DNA from: Atriophallophorus winterbourni
Lineage: Eukaryota > Platyhelminthes > Trematoda > Plagiorchiida > Microphallidae
DNA: 64,000 bases
Direction of reading: 5' to 3'
Assembly (NCBI GenBank): GCA_013407085.1
Contig: JACCGJ010000180.1
Location: 30,029 to 94,028 of the forward strand
Part shown: positions 48,501-52,538 of the stretch, piece after piece
How the letters are laid out: every line of letters begins with the position of its first letter
How positions within the stretch are numbered: position 1 is the first letter of the stretch
Notes under the pieces: generated by a model
Seen by the model: the letters and a program-made list of their open reading frames with translations, nothing else
What the model was told of the DNA's origin: nothing
The model's database searches: none
Position numbers and translations under genes: made by a program

Positions 48501-50313
48501 ATCGGGCCTTCTTTATCCCATTTGCATCAAGCTACCTTTGTCACAAGGAACTGGTTATTGAACACTTAGGGTTCCATATATCTCGTTTGTTAACATTAGT
48601 CTAGTGCTGAAATTTCGAAAATTTTCGAAAACATCTTTGTCCTTCTTCTAAAAGGCGATCTACTCATTTTCTAATTGATCGTGTACTGTGGCCTCTAAGC
48701 CAGTATAAAGAGACTTCGGTAACAAAAAAGCTCATTTGCATGCATTTCCGTCACATACACACACACACACACCACGACCGGTTTCGTGCTGTTTGCACTC
48801 ATCAGGTAGGGACAGTAGGATCAGGATCCGTATGCGCTTGAAACAGTGGAAGAATGGTAAACATGTTGCGCTTGTATGCCACTGTTGGGTAAGGTTGGTA
48901 CAACCAACCTGTTCAATCAAAACCGGTCGTGGGGTGTGTGTGTGTGACGGGAATGCATGCAAATGAGCTTTTTTGTTCATGGTCATGGATTCAAACCCAG
49001 TCTACATGAGTGTGGGCTCATGTGATTGAACAGGTTGGTCATACCAGTGGCATACAAGGACAACTTGTTTAGACTTCAGTAAGTTATACACACTGCTGCC
49101 ATGGGACATGAGTCATAGAAAACGAGAGCATAAAATCAACAAGCAACTCTCAGTTTACTCGCCATTCGTATTTAGCGATAATTAGCCAGTTCCACCATCG
49201 TGTATGCAGACGGTGACTGTTTTTTGGATAGGAAAATTTCACAGTAGTATTTTTGTCATTTATCACGTGTTATTACTAGCAAGTGGTTTATGATTATAAT
49301 GACGATTATTTCTTGTGGTGATGATGTTAATGCCTATTGATGTTGTTGGCCTCCATCAGTCGATGTCGACCACCGATCTGCATCACAATCGCATGCCGAT
49401 TTATTGATTTCAAGTGACTAAACAGTCCGATTCGGGAGGAACAATCTCTCACGTACCGCTGATATTGATGGCGGTGATAATAATGGTGATATGAATGCGC
49501 TAGAGGGTGATGAGTTTATGACTAGGGTCAAACCGATGAAGGACTTGTAGAACAAACTGGCTGCATTTGTGGGTGATCCTCCTAACTGGTTAACGTCCAA
49601 GCTTTTCGTTTTTTCTGTGGTCGCTCGGAGAAACGGGTCCGAATATTGTTTGGTAATGATATTCGTGTAGGCATCTTCTTGGAGCGTTTGATTGATCGTG
49701 TATTTACTCAAGTAGATGGACGATGAGAGTTTGTTCTAATGCATTGCAGTGATAGCCGCGAGGATGCAATCATGCCGATATTCATCTGCTCTTTCACGAA
49801 ACTTCAATGCATCTTTGATTCGATGTGTAAGCGCCTATCCCAAAGTGTATGTCTCAACTCGTCTACGCATTCACTTGTCACACTATCTTCATGTCTGATT
49901 GTATGGTGGTAGAGCATTTGATACTCGCTATCGATGCAATCTTCTCTGTGATTATGAAGCTTTCGAAAATTTATGCATGTGAAATGAACGCTACTAGCTC
50001 TGTGGACAATTTTACTGGATAATCAGCAACAGTCATAATACCTTGTCTTGTCCCTCAGAGTGAAAAAACGGAAACCTACGATTACATCAATCCAACATTC
50101 GATGAATCGAACTCCGTGGAAGACTTCGTGCGTTCTACCGGGGACCCAAGTCCTCGGAAAGATCGGGTATCCATTGAAGAGGTTTTTATCAATGGACCCC
50201 TGGAACCATCTTTGCCGTCAACATCCTCGCAATATCCTCGTTCGTATGCAAACCAGAGCCGAATGGAAAATCATTCTCCCGATAGACCGCAAATTATCTC
50301 TTCCTGGCTGTGA
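6934..50313 (+). CDS. P4-type phospholipid-transporting ATPase, ATP11-like (class VI); eight exons
   Basis: A flippase that moves aminophospholipids to the cytosolic leaflet of plasma or endosomal membranes, by family usually with a CDC50 partner. Joining exons 6934-8136, 24775-25302, 27898-27984, 41688-41858, 42248-42625, 42701-42931, 45728-46882 and 50059-50313 gives 1335 codons plus stop with no break. Motifs in order: first membrane pair about residues 72-112; SLDGETN (185-191); PISL (355-358) in membrane segment 4; DKTGT with phosphorylated Asp408; ASSPDEKA (578-585); KGAE (654-657); TGDK (794-797); GDGANDV (914-920); then six further membrane segments in exon 7. The N-terminus, IKQGYEDFLRH, CCRLTPMQKA and FFYKN segments point to the ATP11 branch rather than ATP8 or ATP10. 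It is longer than vertebrate ATP11 (about 1100-1200), mainly from a lysine-rich insert in exon 2 and a long tail. All introns are phase 0. Converges with the ferlin gene. Confidence 0.93.
8935..9000 (+). repeat. SINE-like repeat, partial
   Basis: Carries the family core GGCAACCTGACAGTATCTTA and the end block CCTGGATCAGGCTTGTGC, with the intervening CAGTCT-CTGACTG part deleted. The family is seen in full at 19465-19690, 43825-44050, 47075-47290 and, reversed, at 35045-35290. Confidence 0.7.
11680..12010 (+). repeat. Diverged dispersed repeat, copy 1
   Basis: Aligns by eye with 48285-48600 over about 320 bp in the same orientation. Shared blocks are CAAGCTCTGTA, CCAACATTTTT, GCGATCG, ATCAAGCTTACTC-like and TTGCATCAAG followed by ATATATCTCGTT. 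The identity of the parent element is unknown; no coding motif was recognised. Confidence 0.55.
12195..12290 (+). repeat. SINE-like repeat, 3' half
   Basis: Contains GAGCAACCTGACAGTATCTTAG-like core, TGACTGTGCGACACTTT and CTGGATCAGACCAGTGC, colinear with the family. The 5' half is absent. Confidence 0.65.
12615..12662 (+). repeat. SINE-like repeat fragment
   Basis: Only the central block is present: CTCATATCTATTTAGG followed by GGCAACCTGACAGTATCT. Confidence 0.5.
13080..13185 (+). repeat. SINE-like repeat, 3' half
   Basis: Degenerate copy with GAGCAACATGACAGTATTTT, CAATCTATGGCTGTGTGGC and CATCAGCTTGTG in family order. Confidence 0.55.
13540..14177. repeat. Direct duplication enclosing two decayed ribozyme repeats
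   Basis: The block 13540-13711 recurs at 14023-14177 in direct orientation, with long shared runs such as TTTTCACAAACTTCTGTTTC and GCTCTTATCTTAGAGCTAGT. Between them are two copies of the ribozyme-family repeat with GACGGCAAACAGCC, at about 13715-13800 and 13940-14022. Both have lost the CTGATGA core (read as CTGTTGA and TTGTTGA). It looks like a tandem duplication of a roughly 480-bp unit. Confidence 0.7.
15150..15275 (-). repeat. RTE-like LINE 3' tail, degenerate
   Basis: On the - strand this matches the last part of the RTE-like tail family: the block around AGTCCGATTCGG, GACTAAACAG and, at the outer end, GTTGTTGGCC. Only the end of the zinc-finger part and the 3' UTR are present. Confidence 0.55.
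15280..15765. repeat. GC-rich repeat, possibly RTE-like 5' region
   Basis: This stretch is clearly richer in G and C than its surroundings and has features resembling the 5' untranslated part of RTE-like LINEs. The block TGCCTTGCAGGTCGTACTTG and AACGCCGAGTGGTGCTGG has a diverged counterpart at about 51055-51130. It lies between two RTE-tail relics. No intact ORF is seen and the family call is tentative. Confidence 0.35.
15795..15925 (-). pseudogene. RTE-like LINE C-terminal remnant
   Basis: Read on the - strand it gives KEQILFSAAHRRSRRQRAT and TVRPS, a diverged form of the Arg-rich segment EEQIQLLAAERTSRRRRAT found in the better copies at 29880-30410 and 35727-36265. Confidence 0.5.
17030..17450 (+). 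repeat. Possible solo LTR, copy 1
   Basis: Shares a colinear series of short blocks with 44050-44430: CACGAATCCC, AAACGCGTT, a TATA-like GAATATA, GATGTT followed by CGCTTCAACC or CGCTTGAACC, and GTGATTAGC followed by CATC. A TATA-like motif and the roughly 400-bp size suggest an LTR, but no terminal repeat or target duplication was identified. Confidence 0.35.
19465..19690 (+). repeat. SINE-like repeat, full-length copy
   Basis: A roughly 220-bp unit with the family blocks in order: GTGCTGTGCGGCTAACATTG, TTGGCCAACGGTAATGAGC, TGCTGAAACACACTGGAGTC, a pyrimidine-rich middle, then the core and CTGGATCAGGCTGGTGC, ending in ATACCATACC repeats. No protein coding and no clear pol III boxes were seen, so SINE-like describes size and dispersal only. 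Confidence 0.7.
19890..20095 (+). repeat. Ribozyme-family repeat, decayed
   Basis: Matches 13800-14020 and 52640-52840: GTGTTTGAACACCGTGGTTC, the CACTGTTTCAAGGCTCACTG segment, then CGGCAAACAGCCAGAACC. The CTGATGA core has been deleted, so no active ribozyme is expected. Confidence 0.65.
20551..20596 (+). repeat. 46-bp perfect direct repeat, copy 1
   Basis: Begins CTATATTCTTTTGTGCC and ends GAGTGCTCATGCCAT; identical by eye to 22014-22059. The flanks are mostly different. It overlaps a chance ORF. Confidence 0.8.
22014..22059 (+). repeat. 46-bp perfect direct repeat, copy 2
   Basis: Second copy of the segment at 20551-20596, 1463 bp downstream in the same orientation. Confidence 0.8.
22596..22742 (+). 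repeat. Inverted repeat, left arm, of the Penelope-like fragment
   Basis: Its reverse complement recurs at about 23465-23600. Shared blocks are GAAAATAGAGTTTG, TTTTTGGTAACGTTTCGC, CTGAACACAGAAGCTTCGTC and CAGTGTTCAGGTATAAATGG. In Penelope-like elements, terminal copies are often inverted or partial, which fits its position at the 3' side of the element. It contains a hammerhead-like motif on the - strand. Confidence 0.8.
22645..22688 (-). ncRNA. Hammerhead-like ribozyme motif of the Penelope-like element
   Basis: On the - strand the order is TTGGT, core CTGACGA, a hairpin AGCTTCTG-TGTT-CAGATGC, then GAAACGTT and ACCAA. TTGGT and ACCAA pair as stem I. The hairpin pairs as stem II with one mismatch and a spare A next to the core. 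The ACGT after GAA is a minimal, self-complementary stem III ending in a GTT cleavage triplet. Minimal stem III hammerheads are known from Penelope-like elements. The spare A is a deviation, so activity is uncertain. Confidence 0.55.
22766..22810. repeat. Short tandem repeat
   Basis: Three and a half tandem units of a 14-bp motif, GATCAAGATAATTG. Confidence 0.85.
22880..23520 (-). mobile_element. Penelope-like element fragment: RT end plus GIY-YIG endonuclease, frameshifted
   Basis: The - strand frame 23515-23198 gives FRYKWHSLDQL and WRATVSLPYVKSASEGIRR, typical of the end of the Penelope-like RT and the linker. After a one-base frameshift near 23275, the frame 23274-22900 gives NCIYQINCKGCAGVYIGKT, then RLNEHRKR and HVLDTGHSVD. 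The VY-YIG pair, the Arg and the conserved His/Glu spacing identify the GIY-YIG endonuclease that follows the RT in canonical Penelope-like elements. Most of the RT is missing, so this is a 5'-truncated copy. It is flanked by inverted arms carrying hammerhead-like motifs. It lies in flippase intron 1, antisense to that gene. Confidence 0.85.
23465..23604 (-). repeat. Inverted repeat, right arm, of the Penelope-like fragment
   Basis: The reverse complement matches the left arm at 22596-22742. It lacks about eight bases next to the hammerhead core that are present in the left arm. Its inner end overlaps the coding start FRYKWHSLDQL. Confidence 0.8.
23512..23556 (+). ncRNA. Hammerhead-like motif in the right arm, damaged stem I
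   Basis: CTGACGA, hairpin GCTTCTG-TGTT-CAGAAGC (perfect 7-bp pairing), then GAAACGTTACC. The sequence before the core does not pair with ACCAA, because the TTGGT block found in the left arm is missing. It is probably not active alone. Confidence 0.45.
24005..24135 (+). repeat. Ribozyme-family repeat, decayed core
   Basis: Contains CCACTGTTTCAAGGCTCACTG, TTACTGTCTCCACCTGACCG and CGGCAAACAGCCAGAAACC followed by GGTAGTGG. The core reads CTGACCG instead of CTGATGA, so catalysis is not expected. Stem I partners CTCCAC and GTGG remain. Confidence 0.7.
24775..25302 (+). CDS. Flippase exon 2 (residues 402-577), phosphorylation site
   Basis: A strong pyrimidine tract ending TTTTTTAG precedes IEYLFTDKTGT, placing the catalytic Asp408. 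The rest is the variable N-domain insert: acidic segments, LALCHTV, then a run of eight lysines (about 25099-25124) and an Arg/Ser-rich stretch before EDYIYQ. Donor GTAGGT at 25303. The exon is 528 bp and phase 0 at both ends. Confidence 0.93.
25697..25897. mobile_element. TTAA-flanked MITE, piggyBac-like
   Basis: A 193-bp unit (25701-25893) starts CCCTTTGTCTAC and ends GTAGTCAAAGGG, so the termini are inverted repeats of 12 bp with one mismatch. It is flanked on both sides by TTAA (25697-25700 and 25894-25897), the hallmark target duplication of piggyBac transposition. There is no coding capacity, so it is non-autonomous. It lies in flippase intron 2. Confidence 0.8.
25920..26075 (+). repeat. 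Ribozyme-family repeat, highly decayed
   Basis: Recognisable by CCACTGTTTCAAGACCCATTG, then GCAAACAGTTGGGAACCGG and TCGTGGG. The core is destroyed (AGACAATGA). Confidence 0.5.
26262..26350 (-). repeat. SINE-like repeat, decayed
   Basis: Reverse orientation. Blocks ATTCAGGCACC, CGTGGGTTAAGAT and a GGTCAGCCGG remnant of the central core follow the family order at lower similarity. Confidence 0.4.
26588..26705 (+). repeat. RTE-like LINE 3' tail relic
   Basis: Matches the end of the RTE-like tail family: AATCGGACTGTGTAG, the GTAATGTTCATCTATGGTCG block and CGACCGAAAGAGGCCA. Only the zinc-finger end and the 3' UTR remain. Confidence 0.5.
27898..27984 (+). CDS. Flippase exon 3 (residues 578-606)
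   Basis: An 87-bp exon bounded by TTTTTAG and donor GTGCGT. It encodes ASSPDEKAFVETSRDLG, the conserved nucleotide-binding-domain block of P4-ATPases. Its phase 0 ends join cleanly to exons 2 and 4. Confidence 0.93.
28177..28224 (-). ncRNA. Hammerhead ribozyme motif (type I), - strand
   Basis: Read on the - strand: ACACTAC, core CTGATGA, hairpin GCAC-AAACA-GCGC, GAAA, CCGGTC, GTGGGATG. The ACCGGT block gives the minimal or dimer stem III with a GTC cleavage triplet. Stem I can form four pairs (CTAC with GTGG, one wobble). Stem II has one mismatch. Confidence 0.7.
28409..28456 (+). ncRNA. Hammerhead-like motif (type I), weak stem I
   Basis: Core CTGATGA, hairpin GGGC-AAACA-GTAC, GAAA, then CCAGTC and GTGGGGG. 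The cleavage triplet GTC is present. Stem III is weakened by CCAG and stem I pairs poorly with TCTTAAC, so it is probably impaired. Confidence 0.5.
28935..29250 (+). repeat. SINE-like repeats, two tandem decayed copies
   Basis: Copy one (28935-29085) has GCTAAATTGGTTTACCACCGG, ACACACTGGAGTCTC and CTGGACAATCTAACGGTATT. Copy two (29090-29250) has GTGCAGCTAGCACCATGCT and ACACGCTGCAATCTC. Both follow family order. Confidence 0.55.
29880..30410 (-). pseudogene. RTE-like LINE ORF2 C-terminus, best-preserved copy
   Basis: A 129-codon open frame on the - strand (30351-29962) extended by frame remnants to 30410. Order: AEVLSKAGLQ-like start, RWLGHVYRMENGHIPKDLLY, SRPLGRPHLRYKDVRKRD, WEELALDRSHWR, an Arg-rich stretch, and a final C-x2-C-x12-H-x3-C finger. 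This is the conserved tail of LINE endonuclease-reverse transcriptase proteins of the RTE-like group; the catalytic parts are absent, as in a 5'-truncated insertion. It ends in a short untranslated region containing GCCCCCTTCGGTCGATG. It lies in flippase intron 3, antisense. Confidence 0.75.
30645..30775 (-). repeat. Ribozyme-family repeat, decayed
   Basis: Contains CAACTGTTTGCCGTCGTCAG (the reverse of CTGACGACGGCAAACAG), GGTTAGGTTCAATGAGCG and, near the end, TAGGTTTCGTACAGTGAACC. The GAAA side of the core is lost. Confidence 0.5.
30772..31026 (+). pseudogene. Possible PHD-finger remnant
   Basis: An 84-codon frame with QCEACRSEGHVLTDFLFCEA followed by CGHVFRH and, 35 residues on, GWVC. The pattern C-x2-C ... 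FC-x2-CG-x3-RH recalls the extended PHD fingers of KMT2-type proteins, where FC-x2-CG-x2-YH is usual. No flanking exon signals or second part of the finger were found, and the frame begins at the edge of a repeat. It could be a retro-copied exon fragment, a piece of a transposon ORF1 finger, or chance. Confidence 0.3.
31645..31910 (+). pseudogene. Mutator-like (MULE) transposase fragment
   Basis: An 86-codon frame that reads HGWYFHLCQAMQRKICELG, then ADDHLRLMIRCLPALAFV and ESMPQSERMNELLSYFEHTF. The CxFHxxQ-type motif followed by a basic helix, a double-acidic segment, and ALAFV matches the end of the MULE transposase domain. The catalytic acidic residues upstream are not recognisable. It is a short relic in flippase intron 3, in the sense direction, and is not an exon of the flippase. 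Confidence 0.6.
33441..33543. repeat. GATA microsatellite
   Basis: Imperfect at the left (GGTAAATAGGTAGATAG) becoming a pure GATA array of about 20 units to 33541. The open frame on the - strand (YLSIYLSI) is a translation of the microsatellite, not a gene. Confidence 0.95.
35045..35290 (-). repeat. SINE-like repeat, full-length reversed copy
   Basis: Reversed order of the family: GCCTGATCCAGGCAAAGTGC, CGTGGGCTGAGATACTGTC, GCCCAGGCCTAAACAG, a purine-rich middle, then CAGCATGTAGCTCACTACC and GCACGATGTTAGCCGC. The outer end continues into the duplicated block that reappears at 38131 after the N gap. Confidence 0.7.
35727..36265 (+). pseudogene. RTE-like LINE ORF2 C-terminus, copy in left block
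   Basis: Reads MDKVTNAEVLSKAGLQSM, RWLGHVYRMENGRIPKDLLY, a frameshift near 35928, then GINPASWEELALDRSH, ERTSRRRRTTDALQP and the C-x2-C zinc finger ending in a TGA (about 36169-36171). Truncated before the RT catalytic region. Confidence 0.75.
36620..36832 (+). pseudogene. RTE-like LINE ORF2 C-terminus, truncated
   Basis: Starts ISWMDRVTNAEVLSKAV and runs to LGSRPLADRT, then is cut and joins 3' flank sequence starting AAAATAATTTTACGATAC. The zinc-finger half is deleted relative to 39490-40035. Confidence 0.7.
37131..38130. other. Assembly gap, 1000 N
   Basis: Exactly 1000 undetermined bases, a size typical of a placeholder and not a measured gap. Open frames reported across it are meaningless. 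Confidence 0.99.
38637..39135 (+). pseudogene. RTE-like LINE ORF2 C-terminus, right block copy 1
   Basis: Same segments as 35727-36265 with added damage: a TAA after RMEC-like sequence near 38744, deletion of the SRPLGRP segment, and a TGA in the PASWEE motif. Ends with the finger and 3' flank. Confidence 0.7.
39490..40035 (+). pseudogene. RTE-like LINE ORF2 C-terminus, right block copy 2
   Basis: Frame pieces NAGLQSMFTLLR, then after several indels the part from 39725 (84 codons): GINPASWEELALDRSH, ERTSRRRRTTDALQP and the complete finger ending FSHSKSC. Carries the 3' half that the left block lacks. Confidence 0.7.
41688..41858 (+). CDS. Flippase exon 4 (residues 607-663)
   Basis: 171 bp after acceptor TTTCTAG. 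It encodes the N-domain segment with LLEFDATRKCMSVV and the nucleotide-binding CKGAE. The donor is GTAGAC at 41859, a weaker site than most in this gene. It follows a 13.7-kb intron. Confidence 0.92.
42248..42625 (+). CDS. Flippase exon 5 (residues 664-789)
   Basis: 378 bp after acceptor TGATCAG. It encodes the end of the nucleotide-binding domain (CSGLRTLVMGV) and the segment GCTGIEDMLQTGVPETI leading to REAGIQ. The donor GTTTGT at 42626 is weak; the next intron is only 75 bp. Confidence 0.9.
42626..42700 (+). other. 75-bp stopless phase-0 mini-intron of the flippase gene
   Basis: The interval interrupts the normally contiguous family sequence GIQ-VWVLTGD. It begins GTTTGT and ends with a pyrimidine-rich stretch and CAG. 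Its length is 25 codons with no in-frame stop, so retention would simply add 25 residues just before the TGDK motif. Family alignment indicates it is an intron. Confidence 0.8.
42701..42931 (+). CDS. Flippase exon 6 (residues 790-866)
   Basis: 231 bp starting VWVLTGDKEETAVN, the hinge and P-domain motif, followed by SYSAGHFF and LIVDGQSLQCALD. The donor is a canonical GTGAGT at 42932. The frame continues open to 43024 inside the intron, but family similarity stops at the donor. Confidence 0.92.
43484..43595 (-). repeat. SINE-like repeat, reversed partial copy
   Basis: GTGCCGCACAGCCAGAGACT, CGTGGGCTAAGATACTGTCA and CCCAGGCCTAGACAGATATG in reversed family order. A separate relic of the outer end (CTGATACAGGCAC) lies at about 43327. 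Confidence 0.65.
43825..44050 (+). repeat. SINE-like repeat, full-length copy
   Basis: All family blocks are present: TGCAATCGTGCAACACTTG, GCTAACATCGTGCTAAATTG, GAGCTGCATGCTGAAACACG, the core GGCAACCTGACAGTGTCTTA, and CTGGATCAGGCTTGTGC. Confidence 0.75.
44050..44430 (+). repeat. Possible solo LTR, copy 2
   Basis: Diverged counterpart of 17030-17450. Has a TATA-like AGAATATATAG at about 44121. Boundaries and target duplication not found. The 128-codon open frame here is not family-like. Confidence 0.35.
44693..44741 (-). ncRNA. Hammerhead ribozyme motif (type I), best copy
   Basis: On the - strand: GTCCCTAC, core CTGATGA, stem II GTGC-AAACA-GCAC (four perfect pairs), GAAA, CCGGTC, GTGGGG. 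CCCTAC pairs with GTGGGG as stem I (six pairs, one G-U). ACCGGT is self-complementary: it provides a three-pair stem III without a loop in one molecule, or six pairs between two molecules. GTC precedes the expected cut. All core bases of the hammerhead consensus are present. Confidence 0.8.
45000..45046 (+). ncRNA. Hammerhead ribozyme motif (type I)
   Basis: TCCCTAC, CTGATGA, GTGC-AAACA-GCAC, GAAA, TCGGTC, GTGGGG. The same fold as the opposite arm, with one change (C to T) in stem III that leaves a G-U pair. GTC cleavage triplet intact. Confidence 0.78.
45728..46882 (+). CDS. Flippase exon 7 (residues 867-1251), P-domain end and membrane segments 5-10
   Basis: The acceptor after TATCCCCACCAG at 45727 puts FTQLCLAASTVLCCR in frame with exon 6, matching the family block that ends in the double cysteine. 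The exon then carries LTPMQKA, GDGANDVSMI, EGRQAARAADYA, VLYFFYKN and six hydrophobic segments (about 46020-46710). It closes with a charged C-terminal part. Donor GTGAGT at 46883. The 1155 bp are phase 0 at both ends. Confidence 0.92.
47075..47290 (+). repeat. SINE-like repeat, full-length copy
   Basis: CTTCTGTGCTGTGCAGATAAC, GTGCTAAATTGATTGGTCAC, GCTGCATGCTGAAACACGC, GGCAACCTGACAGTAAAATC and the final GGATCAGGCCTGTGC in order. Confidence 0.72.
47640..47745 (+). repeat. Ribozyme-family repeat, partial
   Basis: Contains ACTGAACCAGATCTTACTG, the hammerhead motif, and TGTGTAAGGG followed by GATGTGAGCACCAC. Upstream half missing. Confidence 0.65.
47661..47708 (+). ncRNA. Hammerhead ribozyme motif (type I), variant stem II
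   Basis: CTCCGC, core CTGATGA, CGGC-AAACA-GCCA, GAAA, CCAGTA, GTGGTG. Stem II keeps three pairs (GGC with GCC) but the pair nearest the core is C-A. The cleavage triplet is GTA. Stem I forms CCGC with GTGG including a wobble. Confidence 0.55.
47969..48232 (+). pseudogene. RTE-like LINE 3' tail
   Basis: Starts abruptly at GGAGGCATTGTGTAAAGCG (5' truncation), contains the Arg-rich and finger segments in broken frame, and ends with a CAACAACAACAA tail, the simple-repeat end expected of RTE-type insertions. Confidence 0.7.
48285..48600 (+). repeat. Diverged dispersed repeat, copy 2
   Basis: Counterpart of 11680-12010, sharing ACAAGCTCTGTA, CCAACATTTTTCCTC, GCGATCGACG and ATATATCTCGTT in order. 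Parent element unknown. Confidence 0.55.
48721..48978. mobile_element. Small inverted-repeat ribozyme element (MITE-like)
   Basis: The ends are inverted: 48721-48785 starts AACAAAAAAGCTCATTTGC and passes CATGCATTTCCGTCACA into an AC run and CACGACCGG. 48918-48978 is its reverse, ending GCAAATGAGCTTTTTTGTT. The arms are about 58 bp with the AC run as the main length difference. The interior holds one hammerhead motif and the GCGCTTGTATGCCACTG module. It appears complete and compact at about 258 bp. Target duplication was not identified. Confidence 0.78.
48768..48813 (-). ncRNA. Hammerhead ribozyme motif (type I)
   Basis: On the - strand: GTCCCTAC, CTGATGA, GTGC-AAACA-GCAC, GAAA, CCGGTC, GTGGTG. 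The core, stem II and GTC triplet are intact. Stem I keeps four pairs (CTAC with GTGG). Confidence 0.72.
49340..49462 (-). repeat. RTE-like LINE 3' tail relic
   Basis: On the - strand contains CGTGAGAGATTGTTCCTCCC, GAATCGGACTGTTTAGTC and, at its 3' end, CGACTGATGGAGGCCAACAA. The hammerhead-like CTGATGGA here is part of the tail sequence and not a ribozyme. Confidence 0.6.
50059..50313 (+). CDS. Flippase exon 8 (residues 1252-1335) and stop
   Basis: After acceptor TCCCTCAG the frame reads SEKTETYDYINPTFDE and runs 84 codons to the TGA at 50311-50313. The tail is hydrophilic, rich in Ser, Pro, Asp and Asn, and predicted cytosolic. It is not a conserved family domain, so support comes from splice phase, open frame and position. 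An alternative end by reading through the exon 7 donor would add about 23 codons and stop at 46951. Confidence 0.75.
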   Translation, partial: SEKTETYDYINPTFDESNSVEDFVRSTGDPSPRKDRVSIEEVFINGPLEPSLPSTSSQYPRSYANQSRMENHSPDRPQIISSWL

Positions 50314-50659
50314 CGACCGCGTCTCAAGCATGGCTGTGAAAATGATGTACATAATTCATTCTCAACCATATTTTTCTCTCTATTTTTGCTCTCTCTCGTT
50401 TAGACATAATGTTGTGGTTTGTGTCGTGTTTTATCAGATGACTTACAGATGGATTTTGAGGTGTTTATTTATTTTCATTGCTCTTCGATTTTCCGCTGTG
50501 TGTGTTCGCGCATTGCATTATGTTGTCTTTCTGGTTTTGTTGTATTCTCTCATGACAGAAAAATGATACTTTTCAATCAAGCTGCAATTTACCTTCGAGC
50601 CGTGATACTGTGTTTTCAATCGGTCGAATTGGTAACCCGCGGGATAAAATGCCCTGATT

Positions 50660-51140
50660 TAGAATGAGGAAAATTAATTCCTCGCGTGAGCTTGCCAAGG
50701 AAGGCCTCTTAGCTGTATTGCCAGAAAAGCAAGTGTACGACCCGATCTGGGCGGGTGGCCTCCGTAATCCACGAGGAATGGCTTTTACTCACAGGAATGG
50801 AGCCGAAGGCAGGTAACTGACACACTAAGCTGAAATTCCCGATGTTCTGCAGTAAAGCTTTTCTGTACTTTTCGCAGTTTGTTAGGGAAAAGAACCTGTT
50901 AGCTGATATTGGCAGTATACTCAATGGAAGAAAACCCTTTAAGCAAATTCACGGCTGCTTTTCGGAACATTCATTCGCTAGAAATGCTTCGAGAGTAAAC
51001 ACCACGGGTGATTCCAGAGTGATGTCCCGTATACAGCATGCTGGCGCATAGCGACCTCTTGCTGTCTTAGAGGTTGCACATGGTTTCGTAAGGGCTAGAT
51101 ATGTGCACCAGAACGAACGCGTGGTACTGAGAGAAAAATT
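50660..51140 (+). repeat. Possible RTE-like 5' fragment
   Basis: GC-richer than its flanks, with an end block (GAACGAACGCGTGGTACTG) similar to that at 15620-15655. No intact frame. Tentative. Confidence 0.3.
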
Positions 51141-51258
51141 ATAACGCATTCTTAAGGGGCACCCGTTTTAGTTCATGCTCTTGCTCCGCCGTTAACGCGG
51201 CTTGCTGTATCTTCGAAAGTGGATCTCATCTTTCACAGTTAATGGGATTTTAGAGATC

Positions 51259-51264
51259 AATAAA
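51259..51264 (+). terminator. Candidate polyadenylation signal of the flippase
   Basis: The first AATAAA noted after the flippase stop codon, about 950 bp downstream. No AATAAA or ATTAAA was seen closer. Role inferred from position only. Confidence 0.2.
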
Positions 51265-52538
51265 GCCGCCTTTTTCATCTCCGAAGCCATCCACTCTACA
51301 CAAAAATGTTTAGTACGGAGTAACAAAGTTGAACTGTCTTTTGCTTATAATTATTGTTTCGTCTTTTGTCTTCGAAGCTAGCAACATCGCATTTCGTCAG
51401 ACCGAATCCGATCGATTGCATGTCTCACTGACTGTTGATGAATCGTCTACTTGCCACCTTTAGAATTTTGTCTTTTTCCGTTTTGTAAACATGGTCAATT
51501 TTGTTTAAACAACACTTTCGATACGAGGTGATCGCTTTGCATGAAATTCTCGATATCTCGTCACTCTCTCTATGCACAACATGCCAGATATTCCGTAGAG
51601 GAAAAGCACTTTGTTTTCCTAAATGCTTCCTATATTGTAGTGGATTCATTTGACGTTCATAGACAGATTTCGATTGATTCAACTACCGGATTTCAAGCGA
51701 GACAAACTCGCCAATTTTCACATTTTGAGCAGAATATGTGGTTGAAACGATATAGCTTAACGTGATTTGCTCTCTTTGCCAAGAACTTTATTCTTCCACA
51801 TTCAGATCGTAATGTTGAAATCTTTACATCCGAAAGAAAAGCTTTCATTCGTGCATCGGGGGTGCACAATCAGCAGTCCGACATCGACTAATGGACATTT
51901 GAAGAGTAACGTTTACTGCCAAAATGTATGTAGACAGGTCAACAGATATTTAGGCATCTTTCTAATGAATATTTCAACGATTCTTGCTAGTAACGCTACC
52001 GAAGATAATGAACGATGGAGTATTGGGTAGAGGTCTAGGGTCCTTTTCTGTGGAAATGTATTGCCCTGTTTCATAAAATTTAACACCACGCGACAAATAT
52101 AGTGATTGGTCTACGCAATGTTCCGCACATGGAAATATTTTGCAGTCTGAGTCTATGTGACTTTAGCCAAATGATGGCACAGCGTAATATTATTCACAGT
52201 CAATAAAAATGTGTTTCTAGTGAAAGATACACACAAAGGCATACGCAGACATACCCTATCCCTCTACATTCCAAGTTCACATTGATGTCCGGCTCCAATT
52301 TTTGTCGTACGTGCTATATTGTTCTAGAATTTTATACCTCAAAATGTGCTATCCATGCATAGCGGTATATGATGTAAGATTCGTCTTACATACAAGGTTA
52401 TACTTGAATGCCACTGTTGCATAGGTTTCGTACGACGAACCACGATGTTCAAACACAGAATCACATAGTGATTCGTGGTCAAGCACTCAAGGCGCTTATG
52501 GATGACCAAAGTGATGTGTTGCTCACATCCCCCGCACT

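Larger units (their letters stand above)
46883..50058 (+). other. Flippase intron 7 (3.2 kb)
   Basis: Contains a SINE-like copy, a ribozyme repeat at 47640-47745, an RTE tail, a diverged dispersed repeat and a small inverted-repeat ribozyme element. 49465-50058 holds nothing recognised. Confidence 0.7.

Noticed and set aside
48763..48776. AC run as an independent microsatellite
   Set aside because: It is part of the arm of the inverted-repeat ribozyme element and is matched by GT in the other arm.
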